From NCBI GenBank assembly GCA_013396995.1, contig VWZP01002845.1, positions 7,224,429 through 7,288,428 on the forward strand: a stretch of 64,000 nt of DNA, in the 5' to 3' direction. The position numbers were made by a program, and so were the translations under genes. The notes under the pieces were generated by a model. That model saw only the letters and a list, made by a program, of their open reading frames with translations. It did no database searches and had not been told where the DNA came from. This DNA comes from Dicaeum eximium. Its lineage: Eukaryota; Chordata; Aves; Passeriformes; Dicaeidae. This document shows, in pieces, positions 47,442 through 60,576 of this stretch (positions are counted from its first letter, which is position 1; each line of letters begins with the position of its first letter).

Positions 47442-49609
47442 ATCACAAACAAATTCCAAATGTAGTTAAAATTAGCAAGGCTGTCCTTTAAATGCTGTGT
47501 TCCAGAATCCAGGGGTCTGTATTGCTATTCTTCTGTAACCCCAATTAATTAGGTATTGACTTGTTTTTTCATTCAATTAAAGTATAATTAAATGGCAGTG
47601 GTCTGCCTCTGAAAAGCAGATGAAAAGGTTCTGGTAAGAATCTCTAGGTTAATCCAGCTGCTTAAAATGTGTGTTGTATTTGACCATTTGCCAAGATACT
47701 CTGTGAATACATGAGCCAGCTGGCACGGGGAGGGCTGGTGGGAACCTGTCAGCTGTTTAGGACAATGGCTGCAGCTTTTCTAACCAAATTGGGTTTTAAA
47801 AATACCTAAAAATGAGACACCCTATCTCGGCAGCTCAGGAATTATGGCAGAAAAGAAATCATAAGAATTTTTTTTCTCTCAGAATAGGAGTTTTGATTCA
47901 TGTTCTGTGAACCTCTGAACCAAGTCATTTATTTGGATTACTGTTAAATATCTGGCAAAAAGTCACATTGCATCAAAGCCTTATTTTTGCAATGGTGGAG
48001 CCCAAGTTTGCTATTCTGACAAATAAAAACATACAGGAGGAAAAAGCTGTGCTAATACACTGAATGAAGTTGCATCACCAGCTGCTCTTTGAACCAGGCA
48101 GAACTCCAGCCTTGGTCCTGCTTTCAGGGCATCCCCCCTCGCTGCACAGGGCCTCAGAAGGATGCACAGGTGCTCATTCAGCCAAAGTGTGAGCCACAAG
48201 CCCACCCACCCTGGTGAGCAGCCGCTCCCGCTCATCCTGCTGCTGGCTCCGGCTTCTCTCGGGAATAATTGCTGATCAGCCCAAGTCAGAGCTTCGTGAG
48301 CAAACCTTCAGTGCACTGTTTCCCACTAAGTATTTTGGACAGAAAAATTAGCCAACGACCCCAGCATTTAAAAAACCTCTTTGACTCCCCGTGTTTTCAC
48401 TGCAGGGTGAAATGAAATGATTACAGACAGGGACGATTTCTGGAGCACAGAGGCAATGGCCAAGAGGGGAATAGCTCTCTAAAAGCTGGGCTTGGGTGTG
48501 TGCGTGTGGAGGCCGGGGTGTCTGCACGCCAGGTGTCAATATGAAACTTGCCATGCTAACAAGAGCCTTGCAACAGGCTGTTACTTTGATTTTTTCCACC
48601 TGGTGCTTGGTGCAGCAATATGTCTGCCTTACCATGTGAGTTATCTGAGAAGCTGTCAAAAGGCAGGGAAGATATGGGAAGTTTTTAAAAACCTGGCCGA
48701 GCCTGCCTTCTCAACAGTAACACTTTATGACACTTTTATTTTCATCCCAAACTTCAGATGCTTTATTCTCCAGCCCCCAGAGATGTTCCGGCTGTGTGCT
48801 CTGTGAAGCGTCCTGGTGCTCTGGCCAGGGTTTCTCCTCAGCTTCCAGGTTCCTGCACACAAGTGCAGAATGACCTTTCTGATCATGCCGGAAAAGAAAA
48901 ATGTAAAGTGTAAATATGTCCATAAGCATTTGGAAGATGAGGAAAAGCACATCTTAGAAAAGCTTCATGTGCGTATCTGAATCTCTCCATACCCACCACT
49001 TCTGTTGAGATATGGCCTTTGGTGCTCCCTGTACACAAGAAAACATGAAGTGCAGATACTAGGTAGGGAATTAATATGAAGGGCATAAAACTGAAGCCAA
49101 AAAGGAAATGAAGGAAAGCTGTCAAGAGCCAGAAATTGAGTTTCAGCACCTTTTGCACTTGCAGAAGGACTGACATGTCTGCAATCCCGACTGCTCATCC
49201 AAGCCTGACCAGCAAGTGTATGTAGGAAAAGGTTTCCCCCAGCTGTACCAGCCTCACTTTCTTTGTTCCCATTGTTTTTTTTTTTTATTTTCGTTACTAT
49301 TGTGTGTGTCAGAGACTTTTCCTGAGGATGTAGGAGAGTTGCTCTTCTTTTCTTAATGGACAGAACTGTTTTTTTCCTATCAGCAGACTGTTCAATTTCT
49401 TTATTCAGGACAGAGACTGGAAGATAATCTGAGAAGGAGGAAGCAGTTTAATATTCCTTTTTCTCCTTGTTATCCAAATTCACAGCATTTTCTATATGCT
49501 GTATTCTGATTGTAGAACTTCTTGCTGGTTTCCAAGATCCTTAACAAAAGTAACTTGGCAGTCCCAGAAACATTGGTGAAATTTAGTTTTTTCCTAGGAG
49601 CACCATCAG
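47442..49609. other. Noncoding stretch, nothing recognised
   Basis: 48,040-48,270 and 48,480-48,540 are GC-richer with scattered CpGs. Open frames at 48348-48659, 48492-48806 and 48711-48950 overlap on opposite strands and have no domain. No repeat family was recognised. Confidence 0.45.
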
Positions 49610-49638
49610 CTGTCAGTGAGAGCACTTGTCACTGACAG
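49610..49638. repeat. Perfect 10-bp inverted repeat with 9-nt loop
   Basis: CTGTCAGTGA at 49610-49619 and its reverse complement TCACTGACAG at 49629-49638. A short hairpin of unknown meaning. Confidence 0.85.
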
Positions 49639-52600
49639 AATTCCAAGCAGGGAATCCTGACAAGGGTTGTGTGGCCTCTGAAGTTACCACAACTCAGTTC
49701 AGCTGCCCTAATAACCACATATCTCTCTACTCCTGCATCCAGGAACAAAGTCCTGTGCGGCTCCTGGCCATTCACACCATCCCACACCACTCAGGGTGCA
49801 AGACATGGACATGATGGGAAAAGGAGAGTAACTCTCTTCATTTGGCAAATATTTTTAGGCTGCTAAGTGGTAACACAATGACAGGGTCAGAGGTCCCACA
49901 CCTAGATCCATCCATGAAGATTTGGTGACACAGAAATTCAGGACTCTCTCTTGTGCACTTGAAGATCTGTGTCTGGGTCTCCAGCCCTCATCTCCTGCCT
50001 CTTCAGAAGGAACCAGATATCCATAGGGACCTCATGGCTTTCGCTGGATCCAGAGAACTCTGGCTCAGGAAAGCTGTGAGAGGTAGATAGAACAGAGGCA
50101 GAGAAGGAGAGAAGACAAGAAAAAGGGGTTTAGTTACAATTTCAACAAAACGGTTTTTTTTTTTTATTTTTTCAAGTAAATTTCCCAGGAGTCAGAAACC
50201 CGCTTTTATGCAGCACAACTTTCTGCACGAGTTGAACTTTAGTTCAAATGATGTGATGATACAATCAACTTGAAATATATTAATACTGTGGGAAACTTAA
50301 TGCTGTCAGTTAAAGATATTCCTCAAATAAGTATCTTTTTCAATGGTTTACCATTCATGAAAGACACAAAATCAATTACATTCCACTTATATATATGTTA
50401 TTTTTAAAATATATCTTATGACAATAATGTCAAGCCCAAATGAAAAGCAAAGGAAAAAACAGGGAGCAAAAAATCCCCCCTGCTCCAATAAGTGGAAAAA
50501 ATAATATAAGACAGGAAGGAAAGAAAAGTAGCTCAAATTCTAATGAAAGAGTTGGAGGATGTAAAAAAAGGTTAATGGCAAAAATAGTATGGGGTAGTAT
50601 AGATAAGGTGGGAGTAAAGCCATAAGAGATTTGTTTCCGCTCTGTCTTCTCCAGTGCTGTGTTTGTTATAGTGTCCCAGGGAGATCAACCCCTCCTCTCA
50701 GTGCCTTGTGCTCCTGGGGGCTGGGACTTGGCTGCTGAGCTTGACACCAAGGTGATTCAGGGGCTGGTGTAAGGGCATGGCCCTTGCTGAGCCCTCCTTC
50801 CCAACACCAGCCATTCACCTTAGACTGGCCACCACCATGAAAGTTATTTACAGTGTGGTTGCAGGAGGACATTCCTTCTAGCTCAGAGTCTCAGAAGTTG
50901 AGTGAAGCCCACAAAACTGGAATTGTTCAGGGGCTGACCTTACAGGGAGCCGACAGAGGAAAATACTTGGAGTCGCTGCAGTAATGAATGGACAGCCATT
51001 AATCTAAAACAAACCACATTGTTTCTTTTATTCAGCACAGGTAATGAAATAATGAAAGGAACCCACAAGCTTTCAAAACGGCAGAATTAGATGGATTTCC
51101 ACTGTCACAAGATCAAAGCAAGAGGCTTTGTTAGTTGTAGTCAGACAGTATCAGACAAGGAAACCCTCCACCAGCCTAGCAGAACAGAGTCAGCCCCTCT
51201 ACCCACCCCTGCCTCCTCCAGCTCATTCAGGCAAAAACACATTCACACACAGGGACTGTATTTACATCCTCTTCCTCTCTCGATCCATCATCCTATCCCT
51301 CAGTCAGAGTAAACTCTGCAACACCCTTTTCTTCCCCCAGAAATCAGCACTTTCCCTTCTTTATTTGATCAATGTAGAAAGAAGCAGCAGTGAAGTTTCT
51401 GGTAATCTCTGCACCCCACACTTCATGATTCATTTAGGCACCATCTGAAATCTACGTTATTGGAGGCACCCATAGCTTGCACTGTTTCTATCTTCATCTT
51501 AGATTTATATCTGATGGTCAATATTCTTCCATAGTAGGCCATGAAAAAAATTTGGAAAAAGTATTTGGAAAATTATTTGGAAAAATTCAGAGCCTGCTTT
51601 CTTACAGTCAAGGTCCTTAGGGAATTCATATCTGAAACACACATAAAACGAGCGGTACACAATTAATTAATTATTCTCAATTTTGACAGTCAGGCTCTGC
51701 CACACCATCAATTTCCCATGTACAAGTGCCCCTAAGATGCAGCTCTCAAAGTGCTTCATGCTTTCAGGTTTCGAGCAGAAAACCAGAAGTGGTAGTTTGG
51801 GGCTGTTATGGAAAGAGATGATTTACATCGGAATTGGCTCTGCCTAAGGCTCCTCTTGCTTTCAGTGTAATAGAGCCACTTTGTTTTCCTTCTTCTCATC
51901 TTCCACATCCAACTCTTCAGATTATCTTCCTTTCTGAGGTTTTCTGCTCTTTCTTCTCTGAAGTCTCATCCCATTTATTTGCATATATTCCATAAAAAAT
52001 CCTATGGCATATGGCTTTGTGTGTTGAGGTAGAGAAGTCACACAGTGTGTGAATCAGAAACTTTGTAGGTCACAATGTCCCCAGAATGCAGTCACAGGAT
52101 GGTGGGGTTCAGTCACTACCTCATAATTAGCATTTGAAGCATATCCCTAAACCTGAGGGACGTAACCTTCACAAGGCCACAAGAGACAATCCTTTACTTC
52201 CCTGGAACGTGAAGGGCACTATTGGAAAACAGGAAGGGAACACTTGTCAGCAACTGTTATGAACGTTACATGTTGTTCTCAAAAGAGTAGAAAAAACGGA
52301 AAGAAGCAAATTTGAAGTAAATTTCAAGCCAAGAAGATTAATGCATGCTTTTATCATCATTTTACCAACCAATTCATTCTGAAGCCCTTAGATTCCATCC
52401 ACCTGAATTTTTCCCACAGAAGGCAAGCACAAAGTGCAAATGCTGAGTCAGTGGGGGTCTGAGCCCCGCTGGGCCCACTGGCCAGAGCCCAGCAGGTGAA
52501 ATGAAACAACACCTTGTCAAGCACTCAGTAGGAATCCTTCCAGAATATCACCTGGTTAATGCAATAAAAACTAAATCAGGCAGCCAGAAAAGATGCACAT

Positions 52601-53615
52601 TTGCAGTCAAATCTCACTGCTGTGGTGGAACTTACAAAGGCAAGAAGAAATCAAAGATGTACAATCTCTTTCACATGGGTATGGAGGACTATCTGAAAAG
52701 CACTCGTTTTCAGACTTCAAAGAGCGAGCAAATATTTACCTGGAATGTAAGATACAAAGAGAGGACAGGAAAGTGCAGAAACTGTCCATACTGCTGCAAC
52801 CTTTTAGTTGATAATGAACATTTGGTATGAAACCCTGACGTGGCAGTGTAAAAGATACTGAGATTACTGCTATACCCAAACACATTGCCAACTTAAGCCA
52901 AGAGAAACTATAAGCATTAAATATTTTGTTGAAAACACATGTTAGTCTGCCCAGTGTTTTAGTTTCCTGAAAAACTAAATTGGAGAATAATTTGTTTATT
53001 TCCAACTAGCTAATAAACTACTGCTTTTGAACCCAGAAAAATTAAGAATACTGAGTAGGAAGCATAGACAGTGGAAGGGAGGTGTGGCATTGATTGTTGC
53101 AATGAGGAGGAGGTGGCTGGTTTGTTTCTTTGGTTATTTTTGCAGTCATGCTTCTTTTCTTCAACAAGCATCTCTATGAAAATGGATTGCATGCTCACAT
53201 GCATTGTCTGGGAAGGTGCTGCCAATTCCCAGAATGAATTTACAGTTACTGTAGAAAATGTAACATCTGCCACACGTGGATCCATTAAGCCAGTCCCTTC
53301 AAAACCAGTGCTGCCAGATGAATGCATTTTATGATTATAAAGCGGAAGAGCAAGCTATTTTACGTGGCCACTAATTGTCAGTGGTTTCCTTATGTTTCCC
53401 AGACATTCTCAAAGACAGTGGGAAATGATTTCTTCACATATGGATGTCTGAGTTTTTCATTCACAGTTCCTTTCACTGTGGGAAGAACAATCATGATCTT
53501 GAAAAACTTCATGAACTGCAACTTGGCAAAGACTACTCAAATAAACTTTATAAGCCATTTCTATTTTTTGTTTTTTCTTCAGTAATTTCACAATATTTCA
53601 GAATTTTGTAGACCA
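49639..53615. other. Noncoding stretch, nothing recognised
   Basis: Unique-looking sequence. A 109-codon open frame at 52501-52830 is lysine/cysteine-rich without a recognisable zinc-binding pattern. A TGCTGAGTCA word at 52441 resembles a Maf-type half-palindrome but stands alone. No repeat family was recognised. Confidence 0.5.
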
Positions 53616-53664
53616 TTTAACAAGCAGTATACTTATCACTTTAACAAGCAGATATACTTATGAC
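53616..53664. repeat. Tandem duplication of a 24/25-bp unit
   Basis: TTTAACAAGCAGTATACTTATCAC at 53616-53639 is followed directly by TTTAACAAGCAG-A-TATACTTATGAC at 53640-53664. The copies differ by one inserted A and one substitution. Confidence 0.9.
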
Positions 53665-54766
53665 TGTAGGTAACATTTTGAAACAAAATGTCTTTCCAAA
53701 CATGTGAATGGATTTTTTTTCCTTTAAAATGTCAAAATTTAACATTTAGATCATTTAAAAAGTCAAATATTTTCTCTGCTCTTGAATACCACAGACGTTT
53801 CCCATACATTGCTTCTGTATTGATGAATTGCTTTTTTCAGATAAAGAATGCTTAGCTTCAGAATAAATTTATCATATCATTGCACCACTGCCAGGAGAAT
53901 AGCTCAAGGTGCACAGCTGTCAGCATCACTCTGTCCCAAGGTGCCATACAAGGACAATTCTTTTTCTCTTATTCTCCACCTTGCAAGTCTCTTTGAAATC
54001 ACATTGACATCTCTGCAATGGAGAAGAGAGATCTCTTGGGACTTCCAAGAATCATGCAGATGGCCTTAAGTTAAAGGCAGAAAAAGCAAACAGCAAGCAC
54101 TGGATCAGGTTTTCTTGCACCTTGCAAACAGCTTGTTTTAAAGGATGTTATGCCATGGCATCACAGATAGAGGGACTGTGGAAAGGTACAAAGAGGTCAA
54201 ACAAGGTCATTGATATGATCTTCTGCTATGCCTCCAACATCCACATGACATGGGTGAGCTGCTCTACAGTTACATCACTAGAAAAACACCCAAGCCCTAC
54301 CTTGTGAAATCTGTGCAAAAATAGTAGACCTGCAAAATACCCTTTCCAGAGTGCAGCAGTTTTCAGGGGTCACATGATCTCTCCTCTTTTCCTCCTTCCC
54401 TCTGCCTTTCTCCTAAAACCTCAGCTTCCTCAGCTTCTGAGTAAGAGGTGCTGCATGGCTGCTGCAGTGGAGTAAGCCAGAGCCACGAGCTGGGAAGCCA
54501 GGAAAGGCTTCATGGGCTGAAGCTCGAATGTTGAACCAAAGTCTCTGGCTGATCTCCCTGCCCTGCTTTGGCCACGTGCTTGAGTGTGTTGCTGTACCAC
54601 AGGCACAAGGCTGCTCTGTCAGTCTGCCTGCTGCAGCTCATCCTCTGCAGGTCCTGTCAAGTGTGACTGAGGCCACGGTGTTCGCTGACAAGAAAGGCAT
54701 GGGACTCTGGTGAGCTTTGACTTGAAATTCTGTGAGAAGCAGGAGGGCTGAGCTGACATGCTGGTG
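53665..54766. other. Noncoding stretch, nothing recognised
   Basis: AT-rich at first, more GC-balanced from 54,400. Short open frames only, with no domain or convincing exon boundaries. Confidence 0.5.
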
Positions 54767-54794
54767 CCAGAATGGATTGCCCAGAATGGATTGC
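54767..54794. repeat. Perfect 14-bp tandem duplication
   Basis: The unit CCAGAATGGATTGC occurs at 54767-54780 and again at 54781-54794 without mismatch. Confidence 0.9.
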
Positions 54795-55556
54795 CCAGTG
54801 CCTGGACTTGCCCTTACCTCAGTATCTTCCTGACTATTGCTGCAGCCCATCCAAGAAGGTTGGAATGTCTGAAGTCTCAGCATTCAGCAAGTTGGGATGA
54901 GGTCTTCCCACAAAGCAGTGATTTAAACAGTGCACGTACTGCATTGAAAGAGCTTAACACCTGAGAGGAAACCCAAATTGTTCCAGTGTGATGGACAGAA
55001 AAGGAAATATGTTTTCACCAAGCTTGCTTTACATTTTTCTTTTTCCTCAGACTTTATTTCTGTGCTGCTTCAGCCTCAGGCAATTGTTGTCCATTTGTTA
55101 CCAGCTGATTTCCCCTGTACTTGCTGGCAAGGTCTGCATCATCTTGGTAGTGAGTGATGGAAGACAGTGACCAGTGGAGCTTCAGCTCACTGCTTCAGTT
55201 TGCTCTGACTGCCCAGCTCACCTCATGACCTCCTGCAGATGTTGAGCAGCTTATGAGGGATAGAAGTGATGGTGTTCCCTGTCCCTGCCTATATGTTGTA
55301 TGTGCTCTACACACCAAGAGAACTGACCTGAAACAGCAGTACTTCATGCTAAGCCTCCTCACCTTCCTCCTTGCCTATGGCCAGGCAGCCTTCCTGCCCC
55401 CTTCCTTCACTGCTTCCTAGCTCATCCTCCCTCCCACAGCTTTATAGACCTCCTGGGTCAGTAGCCTTTCTTTTACCTGCACAACCATGTCCTTCTACCT
55501 CTTAGTCAGCTAAGTCATTGCTACACCAAAGCATGGAGTCAGAAAAACTAACTTCC
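54795..55556. other. Noncoding stretch, nothing recognised
   Basis: GC-balanced unique-looking sequence with only short open frames. No repeat family or exon was recognised. Confidence 0.45.
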
Positions 55557-55614
55557 TCTTTTTTTCTTCCTTTTTTTTCCTTTTTTCCCCCTTTTCTTTT
55601 CTTTTTTTCTTTTG
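55557..55614 (+). repeat. Polypyrimidine (T/C) tract
   Basis: Almost uninterrupted T and C over about 58 bp, including TTTTTTCCCCCTTTTC. It generates spurious lysine-rich open frames on the minus strand (55502-55857). Confidence 0.9.
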
Positions 55615-58600
55615 GTGAATGTTTATATAAAATATAGCCTGCCCAAACACAACCCCTTCGTATTGAGGCCACCAAAACAAAACACATCGAACACTTGTGA
55701 GCCAAGCCATTCTGAAGGTAGGACAACCCTCCCAAAAAGAGTTAAGAAAGCGTTCCAGAAGGGAAGGGTAAAATATTTTGACACACCATGCGTTCTGCTC
55801 CAATTGATCAATCATGCAGGGGAAAAACTCTGCAACTGTGTATAGCAAAACAGACAAAACTTCAGAAGATGTGGGGTTTTGGGGTGATTGTTTGAGGCAG
55901 AGAGATGAAACTGGGGATACTGCCTGGAAGACAGGTTTGAGGACAACTATGCAGCAGCTACTCCCGTTTCGTAAGACTGCAAATTTTAAAAACAGAAGCT
56001 ATTGGAGGAGAGGGATAGATGGATCTCCACGTGGAGTAACTAAGAAAACATGTGGTTTTATTTTCAAAGAACAGCTGAGATTGGATCAGCTGGTTGTGAT
56101 AAAGGAGATTTCACTGTTTCTGAACTGATATATAAGGAAGGATTATCAGGTGTTCCAAAAGTCAATGGAAAAATAACTTAGCAATTCTGAGTTCCTTTGG
56201 TACTTGTTGTAATAGCATTTGTTACTGGAAATTTATTTGGGACAAAATATAAATGTTAGCTACTATGGTTCCTTTGGTATTCAGCATTGTAAAATTAATG
56301 TGCAGGGGTTTTTATTTGCACAGTAAACTGCACTGCTTTTAAGCAGTGAGAACACCATGAAACAGGAGGATTAAGAGCTCACTGGGGGCACATCAAGTTT
56401 TGTACCATCACAGTTATATCTTCAGGCTATCATGACTATATTAATATATTATAGCATGAGAGAGCTGTCAGAGTGAGCTCAGAAGGAACCCAGCCCACTC
56501 TTACCAGATTGTTCCGATGCTAATTTATGGCCCAAACCTCAGGAGCTTGTTGTTCTTTGTGATAATGTGTAGGTTATGTTCTAAAGCAGTAGTTACTCTG
56601 AGGGGAAAATAATTGCCTTCTTGACCTGGGGTAAATCTGTTTTATTACCCCATAGTTACCCCTTTAAATTGTATCCTACTTTCTCTCCTGTTTTCTTCTT
56701 AAGTTCTCTCTCTCCTGCGTCTTTTCCCTCCACCATTGTCCTCTTTTGCGCACTAGATTCCTGAACAATAACCCACTTTTCAGAGCAGTAGCCTAGAAAT
56801 CAGAGCTGTGTGCTGGGATATAAAATGAATGCACAGAGGTACCCCACTTAAAAATGTCAGGAATTTCTGCTCTGGTGCAGCTTTCTAAAAACACTGTCTA
56901 CTTGTGCTTTCTAGTCCACAGGTGACCCTCCATTGTCACTGGTGCTACATAAGACTGCAGCTTGATTTCATGCCACATCTTCTAAGAATTGCTTGTGCTT
57001 TTTTTCTGCCTTTTTTTTCTTTTCAAAAGAGGGAACAATGCCTTTTAAATAACCTCCTATTTTGCCTCTGCCTCTGCTTTCCAGCATCTCTGATGTGGAA
57101 TCTGTCCTTGTTCCATTGGGTAAACCAGCAGACTGAAAGTGTTTCTCTGCAGTACAGGATCTTTCTTTCCTCCTTCTTAGGCATGTAGCTTTTATTGTTT
57201 TAATCCATGAAGAGGGCAGTTCTGGACATTTCTTCGGGACACTGCCAGGGTTCTCACCAGCTCTTTGCTTCTCTGGATCCCTTTCTTTCTGTGTCCCCTC
57301 TGTGCATGCCACCATGAGCCTGCAGGCTTCAGTGGGGTCTCCACCAAGGTGCAAAGGCAGTGATCACCCCAAAGGCTCCGACTAGAAAGGCTAGCCTCTG
57401 AAAAAGGACATGGAATGCCTCATTTGCTTCTTACTCACCCCAATCTAGCTTTTCTCAACTACTGTAGGATCATCAGAAAGGTGATACCAAATCTTAAAGC
57501 ATGTCAAGAGAATAAGAGATGGTGATGGAGCCTTTTTGACAGTGGGATTCTAACCTTGAAAAAACACCCCAGTGTTGGAAATTATGGAAGGCTGATCCTG
57601 TGTGAAACATCATTCATGCCTATGATTAGACTCATGAAAGACTGTGCAGTCTAATGCTCCCTGCCTCCTATCAAGAGGTGAGAAACAAAAATCTGAGAGC
57701 ACTAAAGAAAATAGGAGGTGAATTTTTAAACCCAGTGCAAACTAAAAACCTCAGAAAATGTAATTGTATGCCATCTTAATAAAGTGCTAAATTGTGACTT
57801 TACAAATGAGGCTCTATTCACCCAGAGGCATTAATTTTCAAACTGAAGAAAAGGAGAAAAAATTCAGAAGTAATAATCTTTGTTGCTTTATCAGTGAAAT
57901 CCAGGTGAAGAACTCACTGTTTGTAGTACCTAAATATTTGGATTTTACATGAGCCACAGGAAATGAAACAAGTCCCCTGAAAAGATTAACTATCCATTTT
58001 CTAGGGTTGATGAGTTGACAGCTCCACAGTGTTTCCCAGATCAGGTTAGGGGCAGCACAATAGTACCTTATTGAGAAGGAAGTACCACGAGCTAATGAGA
58101 GAAAATTGAAAAGTTGCTATAGTGTGTCACAAAGGAGGATTCTCTTAATACAAACAAATGCACCTGCAATCTACCCAGGAATTTAAGCAAAATTCCCCCT
58201 CCTTCTCCACTTTCTTCTTAGCATTTATTGGTCTGAAAAGGTGTGTTTACAGCTATTGAAGAATGAGGATTGTTTGTCATTTAGTCACAATTCAATTTTT
58301 AAAGGAAAAAATACAAGTCAGGGTATGAGACAAGTAAAATGTGACTTAAAGCATTTCCTTAAAATAGTATCCTAAAAATTTATGTTTCTTTAGAAATAAA
58401 AACAAACTTGAGAACAAAGGCCTTGCAATTTCAGTAGCATCCAGGCATGTAAATTGATCTACTGCTATTTGTTTTGAGCCACCCTTTAAGTTATGGTGCA
58501 GTGCAGAGTGGGAATCAGTTTACAATACCAAGGCTTTAGTGGGTAGAAAAGTACAATAAAGGTTCCCAGAAATGCCACTCTGAATGCTCAGAAAACTGAG

Positions 58601-58860
58601 TACCATAAGTAAGCCTTAGCCTATGAAACTGTATTTAAAGACTTATTTCTACCTCTAGGCATTTATTTGCCAGGAGATAAGGAAAAACACTGGTTTCCAA
58701 GGTGGTGGTGGTTGTATTTGTAATCTGAATGTTTGTGTTTTCCTTGCTTACGATGCTGACTCCATAGCTGATGGTCAGCAGGCAGTCCCAGTGGTCAGGC
58801 AGTGATTTAATGCACAGATGCAAGCCCTCACAGAATCAGCTGGACCCTTCCCTAATGCTT
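55615..58860. other. Noncoding stretch, nothing recognised
   Basis: Unique-looking AT-rich sequence. Open frames at 55814-56128 and 56968-57354 (128 codons, minus) have no domain. No repeat family or RNA gene was recognised. Confidence 0.5.
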
Positions 58861-59168
58861 TTTTTCTTCCTTGTTTGTCAACAGTTCAGCAGCAAGAAAC
58901 AACAAAATTGTGTCTGTTTTGTTGGGTGCTCATAGCTCCAAACTTGGAAGATTTAAAAAAATTCTCAAGTGATTCATCTCAAGAGAAGAAAGTCAGAATC
59001 TCACTCTCTTCAGAAAATTTCTACCCATGCTTATTCTCAATCCAATATGATGTTTGTGAGTTTGGAGGAAATTTGTCTAAACCTGGAATAACTCATGGTG
59101 CCACTAACTTTCCCAAACTTTCTTATCTTGCCATTTTGGGTCCCAGCCCAGCTGTGATCAGCAGCTGA
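58861..59168 (+). other. Open stretch behind a strong splice-acceptor-like site
   Basis: A pyrimidine-rich tract ends in TTTGTCAACAG at 58884. The following 281 bases are open to a TGA at 59166-59168, reading VQQQETTKLCLFCWVL and on across the AG. There is no convincing donor site, no homology that I recognise, and a residue mix typical of translated noncoding DNA. This is a weak exon candidate. Confidence 0.12.
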
Positions 59169-60536
59169 GCAGGTCTTCAGTGTTATGTGGACTTTCTGCA
59201 ACAAGGAGGGCCTCACAATGAAAACCAGACTGTGAATGAAAGCTGTGAGGTAGTTAAAACAGTGGCAACAGCAGCACTTGCATGTAGAATATCTTCCTGC
59301 AGGCAACCGTGTGGCTAAAATTCAACACAAATGGAAGGCAATAACAAAAGAGCACAGTGATGTACCAGTGATGGTTTGGGGGCTGGCAGGCTAATGGTCT
59401 TGGTCAGCATTTGCTGTTCATTGTGTAGGAAGTGTGCCATGTAAGCAGCTTTGAACCAAATGGGACATTCACAGTCAAGTGTGTCAGTGAAGGGCCTTCC
59501 CAGTCTCTTCCCAGTCATACTGAAAACTGCACCACTTTCCACTACCCAGCAATGACTGGCCACAATGTGGGAGAAATCACTCCAACGTTTATGTGGGGAA
59601 GAAAATATGAACACAAGATCTTCAGCCACAGGGATACAGCTGAATGCAAGCCTCCAAAAGGCTTCCTCTGTTGACCACTGGCCTTCTGTCATATCCATCT
59701 CCCATAGCAGGTGGGGAATCCAGTGAATGTTGGCATGACATCCTCCGTGCATGGCTGCAGTGCAGTTAGCTGGCCATTTTAATGATTTATCTCTGAGTGT
59801 GTTTCTGAGACATGTGCCACATGTCACAGCAAATTACATTGGTGTGAAGGAGGCTTCAAAACATAATTCCTTAAATGCTATGGCACTGGTCCAATTTTAC
59901 TTCGTTAAGTTACTGCAGTATAAAACCGAAGTAAAGCAGTTCTTCTGAGGACTACAACTGTTCTGCAGTTAAGCAGAGACCTGCCCAGCTACAGTGCAGT
60001 GACCATCAAAAAGATCCTTCACAGTTATACAGGCTTGATTTTCTTGTGCATCACATTTCTTTTTTGTTTCAAATTCAGTGCTGCTAAATGTGAAGGTTGG
60101 CTCCTTTTTAGAGATGAGAATGTACAAACTTGTTCAAAGAAATGTGAGGATTAAAACCAAATATTGTCATTTCAAGAGCAAGTTATCCTGCAGTTCGTAC
60201 TAACACACATTTTTTTAACAGAGCAGAAAACGTTTTAAATGACAGTAAATGATATAACAGATTGAAAATGCAACTTTTGAATGTAACAGGTAACAGACTC
60301 ACTGTGAAAGTTAAGGTCTGCTAGATGTGTTTACTGCAGAAATTTGAATGTATTTCTCTTCACCATCTGACTATGAAGTCAAAGTCAGCTGCCAAAATCC
60401 AGGGCCGTATTTCACAAGGGCCTTGATGTACCCTGCAAATTTGTGCCTCTAACTCTTTGCATGCTCCCTTTCTGGTGCCAAAGTATGTGTACATTCAAAA
60501 TTCAGAGTAAGAAATTTCATTTTAATGCACTGTGGC
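59169..60536. other. Noncoding stretch with a 170-codon minus-strand open frame
   Basis: 59315-59827 is open for 170 codons on the minus strand, with tryptophan- and histidine-rich content (for example HIVASHCWVVESGAVFS). I recognise no domain and see no flanking splice signals. The plus strand carries an 80-codon frame inside it. 59,950-60,536 is AT-rich with nothing recognised. Confidence 0.4.
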
Positions 60537-60576
60537 ACTGATTCAGCAAAACATGTACATGCATGTTTAAACTTCA
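60537..60576. mobile_element. Possible remnant of an ancient amniote DNA-transposon-like repeat
   Basis: ACTGATTCAGCAAAACATGT, then ACATGCATGTTTAAACTTCA, resembles the 'ATTCAGCAAAGCACTTAAGCACATGCTTAACTT' phrase of old reptile and bird nonautonomous elements. The match is short and the family undetermined. Confidence 0.35.

Noticed and set aside
47252..47452. Minus-strand open frame rich in PFPSLPFPS repeats
   Set aside because: It is only the translation of the (AAGGG)n microsatellite.
52441..52451. TGCTGAGTCA as a Maf/NF-E2 binding site
   Set aside because: A single ten-base match is expected by chance in a window of this size, and no partner site is nearby.
52501..52830. 109-codon frame with CRNCPYC, considered as a zinc finger
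   Set aside because: The second metal-binding pair and the usual spacing are missing, so no known finger type fits.
55502..55857. Lysine-rich minus-strand frames of 77 and 115 codons
   Set aside because: They result from reading the polypyrimidine tract on the opposite strand; no independent coding signal is present.
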